Source of the DNA: Apostichopus japonicus
Taxonomy: Eukaryota; Echinodermata; Holothuroidea; Aspidochirotida; Stichopodidae
DNA length: 60,000 nucleotides
NCBI RefSeq assembly: GCF_037975245.1
Contig: NC_092571.1
Coordinates: 7,422,501-7,482,500, forward strand
Direction: 5' to 3'
Positions 23,901 to 34,197 of this stretch are shown here, one piece after another. Each line of letters starts with the position of its first letter. Positions within the stretch are counted from its first letter, which is position 1. The translations under genes and the position numbers were made by a program. The notes beneath the pieces were generated by a model. The model was not told where the DNA came from. It made no database searches and saw only the letters and a program-made list of their open reading frames with translations.

Positions 23901-26900
23901 GACTTTGGTCAGCTTGCGGCTTTGATAAGCCAGTAAGGCTTCTTTGCGAGTTCCTGCTCCCAGGAGGATCTAAATACATACATACATCTTCCTCTTCCTT
24001 TTCCTGTTCCTTTCCCTCTATTTTTGAGTAATGAATAATTTGGCACAACTATAAACTACTACCATGCTATACTTTAGTAATCCAAACATTCATCTTAATA
24101 TTTGTGCAGTATGCAACGATACAGGATTCAATCAACAAGATGCGAGTGAAGACTTTATCATGTATGTTACAGTCGTACCATGCAAGTTAAACAAGTAGCA
24201 ATGTGTTATCATGTTTAGGCTCTACCAAATACTACTGTAAACGTAAAATAGTGAAAATGGTCTGTCAGCAGTCAGTTAGACTTTAAGTTATAATTGCAAA
24301 TATTTACGATAGAATCCGTTTCTTCTTTTAAGGAAGGTAAACATTAGTACGGCGATGTTTTAGAAAGTTCCTTTCACCAATGTTTTTAACATCAAAATGT
24401 TGCAGTAAAATTCCAATTACCTGTAGCCACACTTGTTATATAAACAGTGGTGCATTGTGTTGGCCTGTACCTTGATTTATCGCCATGCTGAGCCTACGAA
24501 ATTAAACACAAAGTCAAGGTATCTATGTATATATTACAAAACAGAATTGATTAAGTAGGAACAGTATATATTTCTTTGTAGGACGGAGAAGAGAATGTAA
24601 TGAAACAACGTAGGTTATGAATGTAAGGTTACTTCATATTGTGTGCGGTCTAATTCATTTGCTGGTTACAAGGTGAACATTTTGTCACAATGAAATGGAC
24701 TTGATTTATACTGATTTGATTTTCTTCATAGGGAATCAATAGTACAAAAAAAGGATGGAAGCTGGGATGGGTAGCATGTTCTGATACAATGAATGAAGTT
24801 CAAAGTGGGGTTAAAATACCAAACTATGATTGCTATTTTGGTGTCTACTGTTGTAGTTAAGAAGTCTTAATAGGTGAGCAATATTGTATACACACATAAC
24901 TTGGAAGTATTTCTAATACGTCAGGATGGGTGGTCATCTCTTTGTCAGTTTTACTGCACAGATATGCTTTGAAAGGGCTGATCACGACTGAAAATAATAT
25001 TAAAATTAATGGAATAAGCTGAATTGTTGATAAATACGAATAATATATAAATTCCATTTACACATAAGGATAGAGCAGTCTTTACAGTCATTTGTAACAA
25101 CATGTATCTATGGATGTCATGGACTATCACGTTTCTTCTTTTAAATGTGTAATTCGAACATACAAACATGTGATATTTATAAAATACCTAATACCTAGTT
25201 GTTTTATTAACAGGCGACACCAACGTCTATCGATGAAGAAGAATCATTTCACGAAGAAACTGAAACTTCGGATGCACCAGTTCTAAAAGGTATTGTCATA
25301 GAGAAATATTTTGCAGTTTACTAGGTTTTTGTTAGCAATCTCTGAGTCAGTTCCTCCACTATGTATTCAGACTCGAATTATTAGGAGTCAAGCCAGAATG
25401 TATCCATGTTTTCTTTTTTTCCCTTAAAATTCCCGAGTACGGGAAGTGTTTCGGAAAAGAAATTGCCTTAGACGCGGTGCGTATGAATTGTTACGCTCAG
25501 AAGGTTTAATGTCGTGTCAAAAAAACAAACATTTACACTCGAAAAATATTTTTCTACCGTTATAACCTTTTAGAATGTGTTATACATAAATGACAGACTT
25601 TTTATCTAACACAATATATTTCTTTCTTTTTGTCTGTGCAATTTGAATTATTGTTGGCATTGACAACACTTTTTCTGCCGAAATGCGATATGTTGATCGC
25701 TTGGGTCACAAAACAAGCGGGAACTGTCGGAAATCAAACAAATGGCGAATGCCATGGGTGACAATTAAATCGATTTTTAAGGTTGAAATAAATGTTTTCA
25801 AGCATTTCGTGCTGCTTCTGTCGAAAAGAGCGTACTGCAAAACGTAAACGTAAGTAATCAAGCATATCTCTTCCTTTACCTGCATTATAGATACCCCTAC
25901 AATTTAAAGATGAATATTTTAATTAACTTGCCATTTAAACATTGCATTCTATCACCTACTGTATTCAATAATGACTTATCTTGATTTAAAGGATAATCAC
26001 AAAGCTATTTAAAGAATGAAACGCCACACAAAACAAACAAAAATATATCCAGATTTTCAATTAATCGGTCAGCATTTTAGTAGTGTCATCCTTGTTAACT
26101 ATGAGAGATGCCGGTACTGGACAGGTATGAAAGATGCTTGCTGACGTATTTCCGGAAGTTTTTGTCTTGAAAACCTGCGGACATCCCTAACGTTAGTGAA
26201 GACGTCACTGATTATAGAAATATTTGCCTCTCGATACAATTTACCTGTAAATTTCTTTAATGCAGCCATTAAATAATTTTCTCTATAATTGAATTGAGAC
26301 ATTTGACGTGAACTCGGCGAAGTTCCTTTCCTGTGCTAGGTGCTCCTCCCGGATTCTCTCAAATTGTTACTAGAAAACAGACCAACGATATGAACAACTA
26401 AAGAGATGATGTTTACGTGAATGTAGTGTCTTTAGTTGATACGTCCACGGTGAAAGAATGTGTTAAACATATTTTTTTTACTTAAAGACCGAAAGACATT
26501 AATTGGAGCTATGTTGCAAGAGCTGTTAAGATTGATGTCCTTGATGTTTTGCAGATCAATGCACAACCGTTTCTCTTGTAGAGAAACTGATGATAACAAC
26601 GGAAGGCGGGCGGATCGAGATTCCAAATACGGGTGTCAGCTTAGAAATACCTCCTGCTGCCCTAGAAAGGGAACAGCTTATTGAAATAAGAATTATTCCA
26701 ACTAATTTCCAGAAAGAGGAAGCTCTACCATTTGCTAGGAACTCATCAGTGGTAGTTGAGCTCCTACCAAGTAATCTCAAGTTACTAAAATCAGCAAAAC
26801 TGATATTACCTCACTGTTTGGTTCTCAAGAAAGACTGTGAATGGAAAGCAACAGTGTACACCAGTCACCATGAAGAAGGTATGTAGTACTTTATTTATTA

Positions 26901-29900
26901 CTTAAAGTCTTTTCGATGAAGCCGATAAACATTCACATGGCCATGGTTGCACATAAAGATTTCTACACAGCTAGGTAATTTATTTTTTAAAGTTTTGTTT
27001 TCATGTTATTTTTGTTCAAGATAATAACTTTTGAAAACTTCTTTGATACAAAAAGCCATTAAGCAACTGTTGAAAAATTGCAATAATTCTCTCGTATCCG
27101 TAAACGCTGTTTTTTTTTATTCAACATGGAGCGCAGAAGAAACTTAATGATTCATAAATTTGACAAACATACAACATAAGACAATGGACGAAACATAAAT
27201 CACTTTACGTGAATAATATGCATGCATGTTTCCCACGCGTATCATGATTTTGTTGCATTTTTCGTATGTTGTGCTCACTAATTTGCTTCACTCACAGTTT
27301 CCAAATGTTGACTATAAGTGAAGTGTTTCATTGTAACTTCATATACTGTTTTAATTTTCGTTTGTTTCTAAGACACCCAGCCACTCTGGGAAGAGGATAG
27401 ACATACTGTATCTGAACTATACGAGGAACATTGTGTGATTTGGCTTCAAAGTTTTTCCTGGAAGAAAATTGAAGTGGGTGATAACATCGTAGAGGCCAAG
27501 ACTTTGCAATTCTTTGCTGCTCGACGTCCGTCTTCCTCTGATACAGATGTGTATATAGACGTGGGCTACTACTGGGACTCACCAGGATGCCAACAGGTGA
27601 GGCAGTTATTAAACTGACTAATTTAGTTCACATTTCCTGCTTGAACCTCTATATCTAATAGCGCCTTTGCTCTTTCCCTCCTAGAAAATCACATTGCATG
27701 AACATCGTACATCGTTTTACAAGAATGGACACTTACCATTGAAAATTTTGTTTGTCAACGTATCCTCCTCTATGTGGACATGCGATCAAGATGAAGTAAA
27801 CCCAAAGGTATGATGACACGAGAGGAATATTAACACATATTTATACTGATATAAAAGGTGTTTGGGGAGAAAAAGTGCAAATCACATCAGACCATCAAAC
27901 TACCGTCTAATTTATCTCGACTTGTCGAAAAGCGAGGGTGAGTGGCAAATAGTTTGTGGTTATATGATGTTAAATATGTGGTTATATGACTATTTATCTC
28001 AAGTCAACTAATAAAACACCTGATGTGATGGTTCTGTGACATACTTAATAAGAGTTAAACATTCCATAAATTACATATTTAAGGGAATATTTAATGGTCA
28101 AAAATATTAGCAATGGATGATCATAAGCAAACAATTAGATTTATTCAACAGGTGGTGAGTCCATTAATTCTACTTCGTCAATACTTCTCGCTACTTCAAG
28201 ATCAACAGTGTACTACTTTTAGCGTATTTTAGTCCCGTTGCTGTTTTATCCGCAACCACAGTTTGACGTATTTTCATTCCCCTTCCCTATAAGTCAGTCA
28301 TAATTTATCGTTTCATTACCAAAACGTCTCACTGGTTGTCAAGGCTTGAGTCCAAAAGAGTACATATGTAGGTGTTTCAGATGAAGGTAAGTACACAAAG
28401 TAGCTTAGTGCAGAAAGATATCATTAAAATGAAACTGCTGACAGGCAACATTCTAAACTCCAAAAGATCTCTTCCGTTTCTGGCATTTATTGTCTTACTT
28501 AAGAGTTCTTTATCATATATACCAACCAAGAGATACTTAAAACAAGCCTTGTAAATGTTGATGTTGCATTTCCCCTCTCCATATCAAGGGTAACTGTCAC
28601 TGTGTGCGAGAGTGAGAGACAACACTCACCGACGGATAAAGCCTGGAGTAGTACAAAATGCCTGTATGAAGCATTTAAGCTATAACTGTAGAAACTTTAC
28701 GGTTGACATATTATGAAAATACTAACTGGAGTACCTATGTTCCATGGTTTTTAGACTGCCAAAATACTGGAAGAATACTATTTCTGCAAAAAGTACTTCC
28801 TATCCGGAACTTTTTTTTAATGTCTTTAACTAGCCTCCCGGTATTCACAATACATGGAACTACCAAGAAGATACTTTGCATTTTTGTTTTTAAATTTCCA
28901 ATTGCATTTATCAAAATGTTAGGCGGTTGCAGTACTAGTCTTAGTATACCTTTATGATTTTTCTGCATCTTTTATTTTATTTTATCCTTAGGAAATAACA
29001 TTTAATCGGGTTCTTACTTCCGAAGCAGATTTCTGCACATTTTTATTAAGAAGGCAAGTTACATCGGAGGCTAGAGGATGTTCATGCGAATTCAGAGTTG
29101 GACAAGGATCTGATCTTGTAGATTTAAAATTTGAACTCGAGGTTTGACTTAATCATCACTTTTTTCTTCAATTGATATCAACAAAAGTACAGTTTTGTAG
29201 TAGTGGTGAGAGTGAGACGTAAGCTTGGTTGTTTTAAACTTGCTATAATAAAATAAATACCACATTTCATATTTAGCGATAGCGATGTAGTGATTCAGTA
29301 GATCATACAAATCAGCTATTGAATTTTATTAGGATGATTTATATATATATATATATACTTTATAGTAATCCATAGGGACGCAATCATACCGCTAAAGCAT
29401 TAGTCTTTGCTGTCATTAAAACGCAAACAATATCATGGTTTAAGAAGAACTTCACTTGATGTATATGCACCATCCATCTATAACTTGAACAAACAGGTGC
29501 CAGGCAATTCCAGTTCATTGAATATCGACAACTTAGTAACAGAAAAGAAGACTAGTATTGGACGCCTAATCGGTTCGACTTCAACCCTTGACTTTGTTGT
29601 TATTGAATCAGTCTTACAGGTAACATGTTTACAGTCTTATATATCATATTATGTTACAGTATACCATTAGTTACCACTGTGGATTCCTTAGATATGATGG
29701 TTTAGCCTTTACCTTTAATTAGAGATCTGTATAACTTCAAAGTAGATCCTACCGAAGTATGTATCGCTCGCTAACTTTACCCTTCTTCTGAATATCGACG
29801 AATGCAACGAAGATTTATTTGGCATGTATTTGTCTCAACGAACTACAACAGTCCTATTTATCCGTTACTAACCAGCCTTGTAATTCTTCACTTGAATTTG

Positions 29901-31748
29901 GCATTTTTTATTCTGTGAATTACTCAATAGCTCGTGGTGCCACTTGTTTCTTGACAATGGCGAGTCTTTTGTCATTCTGTATCCATTGTTTTACCTTATG
30001 TGTGATATCGAATTATAAGTATACCTTGAATTATTATTGAGTGGTAATTATCAATATTTTGAACTCCACTTTGAATCAAAACACTGTCGTCGGCATGACA
30101 GTTTGAATGAATACAAATTACGTTACGAACAATTAAAATTTAAAAAGTAAGGTAGCAAAGACGTATAAGAAATATGGTATAGATGCGTTACAAAGATCAG
30201 TTTTGTTCAAGCGCTGGTATAAATATTTTTAATTCATCAGGTATGAACCATTCTTGTAAGTACAATTTTGCAACAAAAGTCCTATTTTTTAGGTTCTGGC
30301 TAGAAAGATTGAGGATTGGAAGGAAATAGGCAGAAAACTTTTACTAAAAGAAGCAGAAATGCAGACAATCGAAGTAGAAAATAAGAAGAATGTGGAAGCA
30401 GTTTATAAGATGTTACTCAAGTGGAAACGAAAAAATGGAAAGATGCCTCATACAGGGTACTAGGAGAGGCCTTGAAAGAAGCTGATCGAAAGGACCTTCA
30501 AGATGATTTGTACGATCAAGGTGAATATTTCATGAAATCAAAGAAGTGAACAAAATTCTTGAAATGCTCATGAGGAATGACTTGCAGAGCTTTACGTGTT
30601 GCATTTCATCTGAGTTCAATTGCTCGATGCAATCGTATTACAAGTTCATTACCAATTAGTTTATTAACGACAAGCTTTATTTCAATGTCAAAACATTTGA
30701 CACTTCAAAATGGTTGTTATGTGTTCAATGTGAAGTGCCTGAGTAAAGAAATTGTCAGGGCAAGAGTCAGAATCATAACTGTACTTACTCTATTAATTTT
30801 CTTCCTTTGTGTAAGAAGAATTATTGCATTAGTTTGAGTACTTGCAAGGTTTGGTAGCACTATTGGCTTTGGTGAAATTGCATATCAAACGTTATATTGC
30901 ATAAAAATAGCTTATCAAAGAAATTTTAATATTTTTGTCACGTTTAGCTAATTGAAAAGTAAATTTCGTTATTCGTACATCTTTATCCATGTGTTTCATT
31001 TGTATGAATTGTTTCGTTTTACTTAATACTTTTGTCAATCTTTAGTTTGTTACAGGGTCAGCGAGGTTTGACACATCAGATCCACCTACTGTCAACACTA
31101 TCAACTGGTAAGAGACGTTTAAGTCATGCATTTGCTTTGGTATAAGACAAAGAGCAACTAAATGTTATCTTAAACTAAAGATAGTGTCATATGATTATTT
31201 TCAAAGAATCAAGACTAAACAATTCGTGAGGTATATCTCTACTTTGTTTCATATACATTTCAGTTAATAAATATTTTGTTTTCATTTAACGTATTTATTT
31301 CAAAATTGAAAGTGTACTATCATGATTAGAAAAGGGTATTATTTTGGCTTAGTTAGATTCTACATGACCCCTTCGTTCGATTCAGCCAGTGTTCTGTTTT
31401 ACAGCGGTTATGTTGAATTTAATATTCTATTACTGTTACAAAGGGGGAAATGGAAATACAAATTGAAACTGCAGGTCCTTAATGATAACACAATGTGTCG
31501 GTTGACCAGGTAAATAGTATTTATAAATTTAGATTCGATCATTTGGGAGGATTTGAAAAATAATATATTCTTGCTTGCCTTTTTGTTTAATCTTTCACAT
31601 ACGTTTATTTTTTACGTTCTTATACAAATCACAACAACAAGTTAATCAGCTTTGAATTAGCAAAAGGATTTATTTTAATTCCTTCGTTTTTTTTTATTTA
31701 CACAGTATGAAGATAAATCGGAGTTGGGCACCTGTGAGATACCATTAA
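14415..31748 (+). CDS. multi-exon propeller-ZU5-Death gene (reconstructed)
   Basis: A chain of exons on one strand with canonical GT/AG sites and matching phases: 14415-14458, 15061-15968, 17146-17235, 17720-17806, 18629-18664, 19154-19240, 21091-22961 (broken by an LTR), 24110-24145, 25214-25289, 26555-26878, 27373-27596, 27685-27807, 28992-29141, 29497-29619, 30293-30520, 31056-31107 and 31706-31748. Predicted order: propeller-like module, linker peptides, ZU5, UPA-like region, Death domain. In known animals ZU5-Death pairs occur in UNC5, UNC5CL, PIDD and ankyrins, which signal by Death-domain homotypic binding; an intracellular adaptor role is inferred, as no membrane span was seen in the exons. 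Two indels (15312-15319 and about 30431-30436) break the frame. It may instead be two genes, an upstream propeller gene and a downstream ZU5-Death gene; joining rests on phase and on the shared tandem units between them. Confidence 0.55.
14866..14993. repeat. (TA)n/(CA)n compound microsatellite
   Basis: AT dinucleotide runs interspersed with ACAC and ATGT steps, in the intron just before the 15061 exon. Confidence 0.9.
15061..15968 (+). CDS. propeller-like exon, one frameshift
   Basis: Begins after TTATGCAG and ends at the donor ATA|GTAAGT. The translation is rich in short beta-strand repeats of the form hydrophobic-x-VYDSKSS or [15 protein letters not shown], with turns such as [23 protein letters not shown] and GEVFEYDI, as in NHL/WD-like beta-propellers of TRIM-type and echinoderm proteins; no closer identification is made. 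A tandem CTGACTGA at 15312-15319 shifts the frame; it looks like a 4-bp duplication, since either side continues in the expected register (upstream ends SPVFLLSD, downstream resumes SFVTCCKDK). It could be a pseudogene mutation, a polymorphism or an assembly fault. About 300 residues in all. Confidence 0.65.
17146..17235 (+). CDS. linker exon, 30 codons
   Basis: Follows the acceptor TTTATACAG and ends at TACTCT|GTAAAT, phase 0 on both sides. Starts [12 protein letters not shown] and ends FFALSQLYS. If not spliced it would run to a TAG at 17293. The donor is weaker than in the duplicated copy at 18665 (GTGAGT), which supports its position. No domain recognised. Confidence 0.55.
17720..17806 (+). 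CDS. 87-nt mini-exon, copy 1
   Basis: Acceptor TTTTTCTTAG, donor TTATAC|GTAAGT, phase 0, 29 codons. It starts [13 protein letters not shown] and ends LPAPSHGLY. Two further copies of the same length and phase lie at 19154 and 21091. No known domain; the low complexity and Pro/Ser end suggest a linker. Confidence 0.6.
18629..18664 (+). CDS. linker exon, 12-codon version
   Basis: Aligns with the 30-codon exon at 17146 but is internally shortened. Acceptor TTTATGCAG, strong donor CACTTT|GTGAGT, phase 0, open ([12 protein letters not shown]). The third unit's copy (about 20608) reads into a stop after six codons. Confidence 0.4.
19154..19240 (+). CDS. 87-nt mini-exon, copy 2
   Basis: Acceptor TTTATTTAG, donor CACTAC|GTAAGT, phase 0, 29 codons; starts [13 protein letters not shown] and ends LSAPSHDHY. 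Its intact site around base 19197 is the empty-site counterpart of the LTR insertion in copy 3. Confidence 0.6.
19620..19975. other. unit-specific intronic sequence
   Basis: This stretch interrupts the alignment between tandem units and is not seen in the other copies. No coding signal, terminal repeats or target duplication could be defined. Confidence 0.4.
21135..22914. mobile_element. solo LTR (1780 bp) inside mini-exon copy 3
   Basis: Begins TGTAGCC and ends GGTTACA (terminal inverted repeat with one mismatch), flanked by CAAA at 21131-21134 and 22915-22918. Removing LTR plus one CAAA gives the sequence seen at the same place in tandem copies 1 and 2. No gag-pol is present. It contains a G-rich stretch with repeated TTGGGGCGTCTC (about 21617-21645), a small 18-bp repeat (22206-22260) and an A-rich end. 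The length is unusual for a gypsy LTR but within the range of long LTRs. Family unknown. Confidence 0.85.
22206..22260. repeat. 18-bp tandem repeat, three copies
   Basis: Three copies of a unit close to CATCCCATAATAATAAGA, inside the 1780-bp LTR. Confidence 0.85.
23782..23985 (+). mobile_element. tRNA-derived SINE, 5'-truncated
   Basis: Contains the B-box-like GAGTTCGAGTCACTCC, then the body shared with copies at 35190, 40761 and 57580 (CAGCTTGCGGCTTTGATAAG, GCGAGTTCCTGCT), and ends in a (TACA)n tail. ATCTT at 23777-23781 and 23986-23990 is a 5-bp target duplication. The tandem unit at 20500 lacks it. The A-box end is missing. Confidence 0.85.
24110..24145 (+). CDS. linker exon, second 12-codon copy
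   Basis: Acceptor TATTTGTGCAG, 12 open codons ([12 protein letters not shown]), donor CGA|GTGAAG, phase 0. Homologous in position and length to 18629-18664. No 87-nt exon follows it. Weak evidence because it is so short. Confidence 0.35.
25214..25289 (+). CDS. acidic linker exon before ZU5
   Basis: Acceptor TATTAACAG, donor AAAAG|GTATTG; enters phase 0 and leaves one base, which fits the ZU5 exon. Translation [19 protein letters not shown] is strongly acidic and Ser/Thr-rich, a flexible linker. It has no domain. Confidence 0.65.
26555..26878 (+). CDS. ZU5 domain exon
   Basis: Acceptor TGTTTTGCAG, donor GAAG|GTATGT. The 108-codon translation shows the ZU5 pattern: a first strand ending in [20 protein letters not shown], then an [14 protein letters not shown] strand and a later [12 protein letters not shown] segment, as in UNC5, ankyrin and PIDD ZU5 folds. 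These domains pack against UPA and Death domains and mediate autoinhibition or complex assembly. The exon is open throughout and has the best sequence support in this gene. Confidence 0.85.
27373..27596 (+). CDS. post-ZU5 exon, UPA-like region part 1
   Basis: Acceptor TTTCTAAG, donor CAACAG|GTGAGG, 74 full codons after the split codon. It contains [19 protein letters not shown] and ends [11 protein letters not shown]; a CxxxxxxFSW type segment fits the end of a ZU5 and start of a UPA-like fold. Open throughout. Confidence 0.7.
27685..27807 (+). CDS. UPA-like region part 2
   Basis: Acceptor CCCTCCTAG, donor CCAAAG|GTATGA, exactly 41 codons, phase 0. Starts [15 protein letters not shown]; beta-rich with a Trp/Cys pair ([11 protein letters not shown]). 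Confidence 0.7.
28992..29141 (+). CDS. UPA-like region part 3
   Basis: Acceptor TATCCTTAG, donor CTCGAG|GTTTGA, exactly 50 codons, phase 0. Contains [18 protein letters not shown] and the beta hairpin [20 protein letters not shown], typical of the closing strands of such a domain. Confidence 0.7.
29497..29619 (+). CDS. linker exon before Death domain
   Basis: Ends at a clear donor (TTACAG|GTAACA); 41 codons, phase 0, beginning [12 protein letters not shown]. The acceptor (AACAAACAG) lacks a pyrimidine tract; a start at 29404 after GCATTAG, in the same frame, is the alternative and would add 31 codons. The last part ([13 protein letters not shown]) may be helix 1 of the Death domain. Confidence 0.55.
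30293..30520 (+). CDS. Death-domain exon, one frameshift
   Basis: Acceptor CCTATTTTTTAG. Translation starts [18 protein letters not shown], continues through [11 protein letters not shown] and, after a shift of frame near the A-run at 30430-30435, [20 protein letters not shown]. This is the Death-domain pattern of W in helix 1-2, LLxW in helix 4-5 and YxxLxxAL in the last helices. In the first frame a TAG at 30461 would truncate the domain. The alternative frame either leaves at the donor ATCAAG|GTGAAT or runs to TGA at 30547. The indel is at or near a homopolymer, so an assembly error is possible. Confidence 0.75.
31056..31107 (+). CDS. candidate C-terminal exon
   Basis: Acceptor TTTGTTACAG and donor AACTG|GTAAGA, both good, 52 nt. 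Joined to the Death exon in phase 1 it reads [16 protein letters not shown]. No domain; supported only by splice sites and phase. Confidence 0.4.
31706..31748 (+). CDS. candidate terminal exon
   Basis: Strong acceptor (T-run then TTTACACAG). In the phase left by the previous exon it reads [13 protein letters not shown] and stops at 31746-31748. In another phase it reads to a TAG at 31763. Tentative. Confidence 0.35.
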
Positions 31749-31763
31749 AGATTGTAACCTCCT

Positions 31764-32757
31764 AGGTAATAGTATGTAATACCATTGGAGATTAAAAGTA
31801 CAAGAGCATTTTATTACTGTCCTAGTGAAGAAAACCTTATTAAATGCATATATCCCAGAAGAGCTATACTAAGGTTAAAGTGATTGCAAATACTTTCAAT
31901 TTATTGCATTACGTCAACGTTTCATATATCTATGTAAAGTCAAAGAAAGGATCATAACCGAAATATTACACATACCACATATTTAGGTCAATTATTCAGT
32001 TTTGAATCGAGGTGTTCTCAAACGTTAACATATCCTAGAGTTATCAAATATATAAAATAAACAACAACAAAACATGTGACTAGGTATGAAAATATTAAAA
32101 TAGGTTTCACGAAGGAGTTTCAATTTCTCTCAGTTGGAATTTCGTACATGAAATTATAAATTCCATCTTAAAGATATGGGAAGCTATACTTTTGAGACAC
32201 ATAATAAGGACATGTTGTTTTATTGGAAACAGAACTGCAAAAATACCACACAAAGAAAGTGAAACATAAAGAAACAATAAAGTTCATAACGGAGAGATAA
32301 TAACCAACACAAACTGTTCTATTTTTAACAATGTTATAATCCATTTTTCGCCTAGCTGTTTGTAATATTTTACAAAGAATTGATCAAATGCACAGAACGA
32401 AACTTGTATATTTGAATTTTAACAAATTTAAATTTCTGTTCAGTTATAATGACTGTAAAAGGTTTCGACAAAATTCATGCCATAGCTTCCCAATTTCAAA
32501 TTATGGACCTTAACAAGAACACTTAAAATACAAAGGGTTGAGGGTCATCCCCTTACAGAATCCCCAAATCAAAAGTGTTGTACATATATACTTCATAACA
32601 CAATAAAAAAATTGTTGTCAAATCCATAAAGGATCAGTACAGCAAAAACAAACCCATGTAACAATCAGTAATATTTATTAATTTGTTTATGTGTATTTAG
32701 GCTCTTTCTTAAAGTTAATACTTTTTATTAAGACTTAATATTTCAAAGAATCAAAGT
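31764..32757. other. 3' flank, no gene recognised
   Basis: AT-rich sequence with several AATAAA hexamers (for example near 32057). It may hold the 3' UTR of the ZU5-Death gene. No coding signal was seen. Confidence 0.4.
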
Positions 32758-32767
32758 TCAATTATAT

Positions 32768-32824
32768 GATATTATATATAAAGATATATATATATAAAGA
32801 TAAATATATCAAGATATACACACG

Positions 32825-32921
<97 letters not shown>
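32768..32921. repeat. (TA)n microsatellite
   Basis: Short TATA/AGAT runs then about 92 bp of pure TA repeat from 32828. It yields long Tyr-Ile frames on both strands that are not genes. Confidence 0.95.
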
Positions 32922-32922
<1 letters not shown>

Positions 32923-33860
32923 CATTGTTTTATAGTGTGTGTTATATATAAGTAAAGATTCATGTAAATAATAAATCAATTTGAAAACTGTCAATTTCAC
33001 AGGTAAAGAGTTGAAAAGAGGTTTTGCATAAACATGCAAAATATTTACATCCTTTGCACTGTAATCTATATTTATATATAAATAATGTTGACATAATAAA
33101 TAGTATGCTTTTATGTGTTGAACAACCATTGAACATACGCTTCTGAAAAATGTACAAGCATACTTTTTGATTGTTGTTGTTATTGTGCAAATCATTTCCT
33201 TTTGTTTACACAAGTATAAGACATTTCTAAAAGAGAGAAATATTCCACACAGTATAGTTGGAAACAACAGCATTTCAATAACACATCGTTCCTTGTAATC
33301 TGATTTGACTGGCTAAACCCTCTAGTCTGCCAGGGAGAAAATCACAGTAATGAATCTGTGATGTAATCACGACAAATGCGACTTAAGTAGTTTACTTTTG
33401 TATTATAATATTTTAGCTGAGTTGTCCTTGTTTTTGGGTGGTTTGTAATCTATATTATTATCCTCTGTAGACAACTGAATGAAATATTATAAAGAATAAC
33501 AAAATGTCAATTTGATGTGATGACATCTTTCAGCCTACTGTTGCCAGATGCATTCACACACAATCATCAAATTTGAAAACTTCATATCTTCACCATACAA
33601 AATGCTAAGCGAGAATGAGGGTTTTGACTCTTAAATAAAAATACATGCTTGCTTTGTTTAACAACCAACTTCAGTAAGTGGAATAACAACAAATACACCA
33701 CCGTTTCATAATTTTGCTTATTTATTGAAATGGAAAGCAGAAGAAGACATAAAAGACAAACTAAATTCCCTGCGAGCAACTCAACTTTTAAACTCCAGAG
33801 TGATAAGTCCTAAGTGATAAAGCCTTTCATTGACGAAAGATAAAATATATACGGTATGCC
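32922..33860. other. intergenic, no gene recognised
   Basis: AT-rich, with no conserved motif, splice pair or repeat recognised. Confidence 0.5.
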
Positions 33861-33867
33861 ATATGTA

Positions 33868-34197
33868 TCAAAAATGTCCAAAACAATATAAGCATGTCCA
33901 AAATAATGTAAGAATGTCCAAATTTATAAATAAAGATGTCGAAACCAATATAAGTATGTCAAAAATAATGTGAGCATGTCCAAAATAATTAAAGAGTGTC
34001 GAAAAGTATATGAACATGTCGAATGTAACTGCTAATTTCATATTTGTATTGAATAATTTGGCTTAGGAATTCACGCCATTTGGTGCAAAAATGTCCAGAA
34101 CAATATGAGCTGTCCAAAATAATATAAGCATGTCCCAATTATATAAACATGTCAAAACTAATGTAGGTATGTCCAACACGAAATGAGCATGTCCAAA
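33868..34197. repeat. degenerate minisatellite
   Basis: Imperfect 21- to 24-bp repeats of the type AAAATAATGTAAGCATGTCC, in two blocks (33868-34022 and 34088-34197) around a unique stretch with GAATTCACGCCATTTGGTG. A single-unit relative with the same flanks (TATGCCATA before, TCACGCCATG after) is at 54450-54595, so this is an expanded copy of a dispersed repeat. Confidence 0.75.

Larger units (their letters stand above)
16660..24145 (+). repeat. tandem segmental duplication units inside the gene
   Basis: Three diverged copies of a 1.9- to 2-kb segment (before insertions) follow one another. Landmarks recur in order: a 30- or 12-codon exon (17146, 18629, dead copy near 20608, 24110); GACAATATTxCxAAGCC (17294, 18723, 20656); an 87-nt exon (17720, 19154, 21091); GTAAGCAATGxTCAATTCC (17924, 19361, 23081); and TAGTTCGGGTGTC (18497, 20386, 23656). 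A further block at 16660-17050 recurs at 19985-20345. Copies differ by many substitutions and indels, so the duplications are old. They provide empty-site comparisons for the LTR at 21135 and the SINE at 23782. Confidence 0.85.

Noticed and set aside
33868-34197. Regularly spaced repeats resembling a CRISPR array
   Set aside because: Degenerate units with no constant spacers, in a eukaryotic context; it is a minisatellite.
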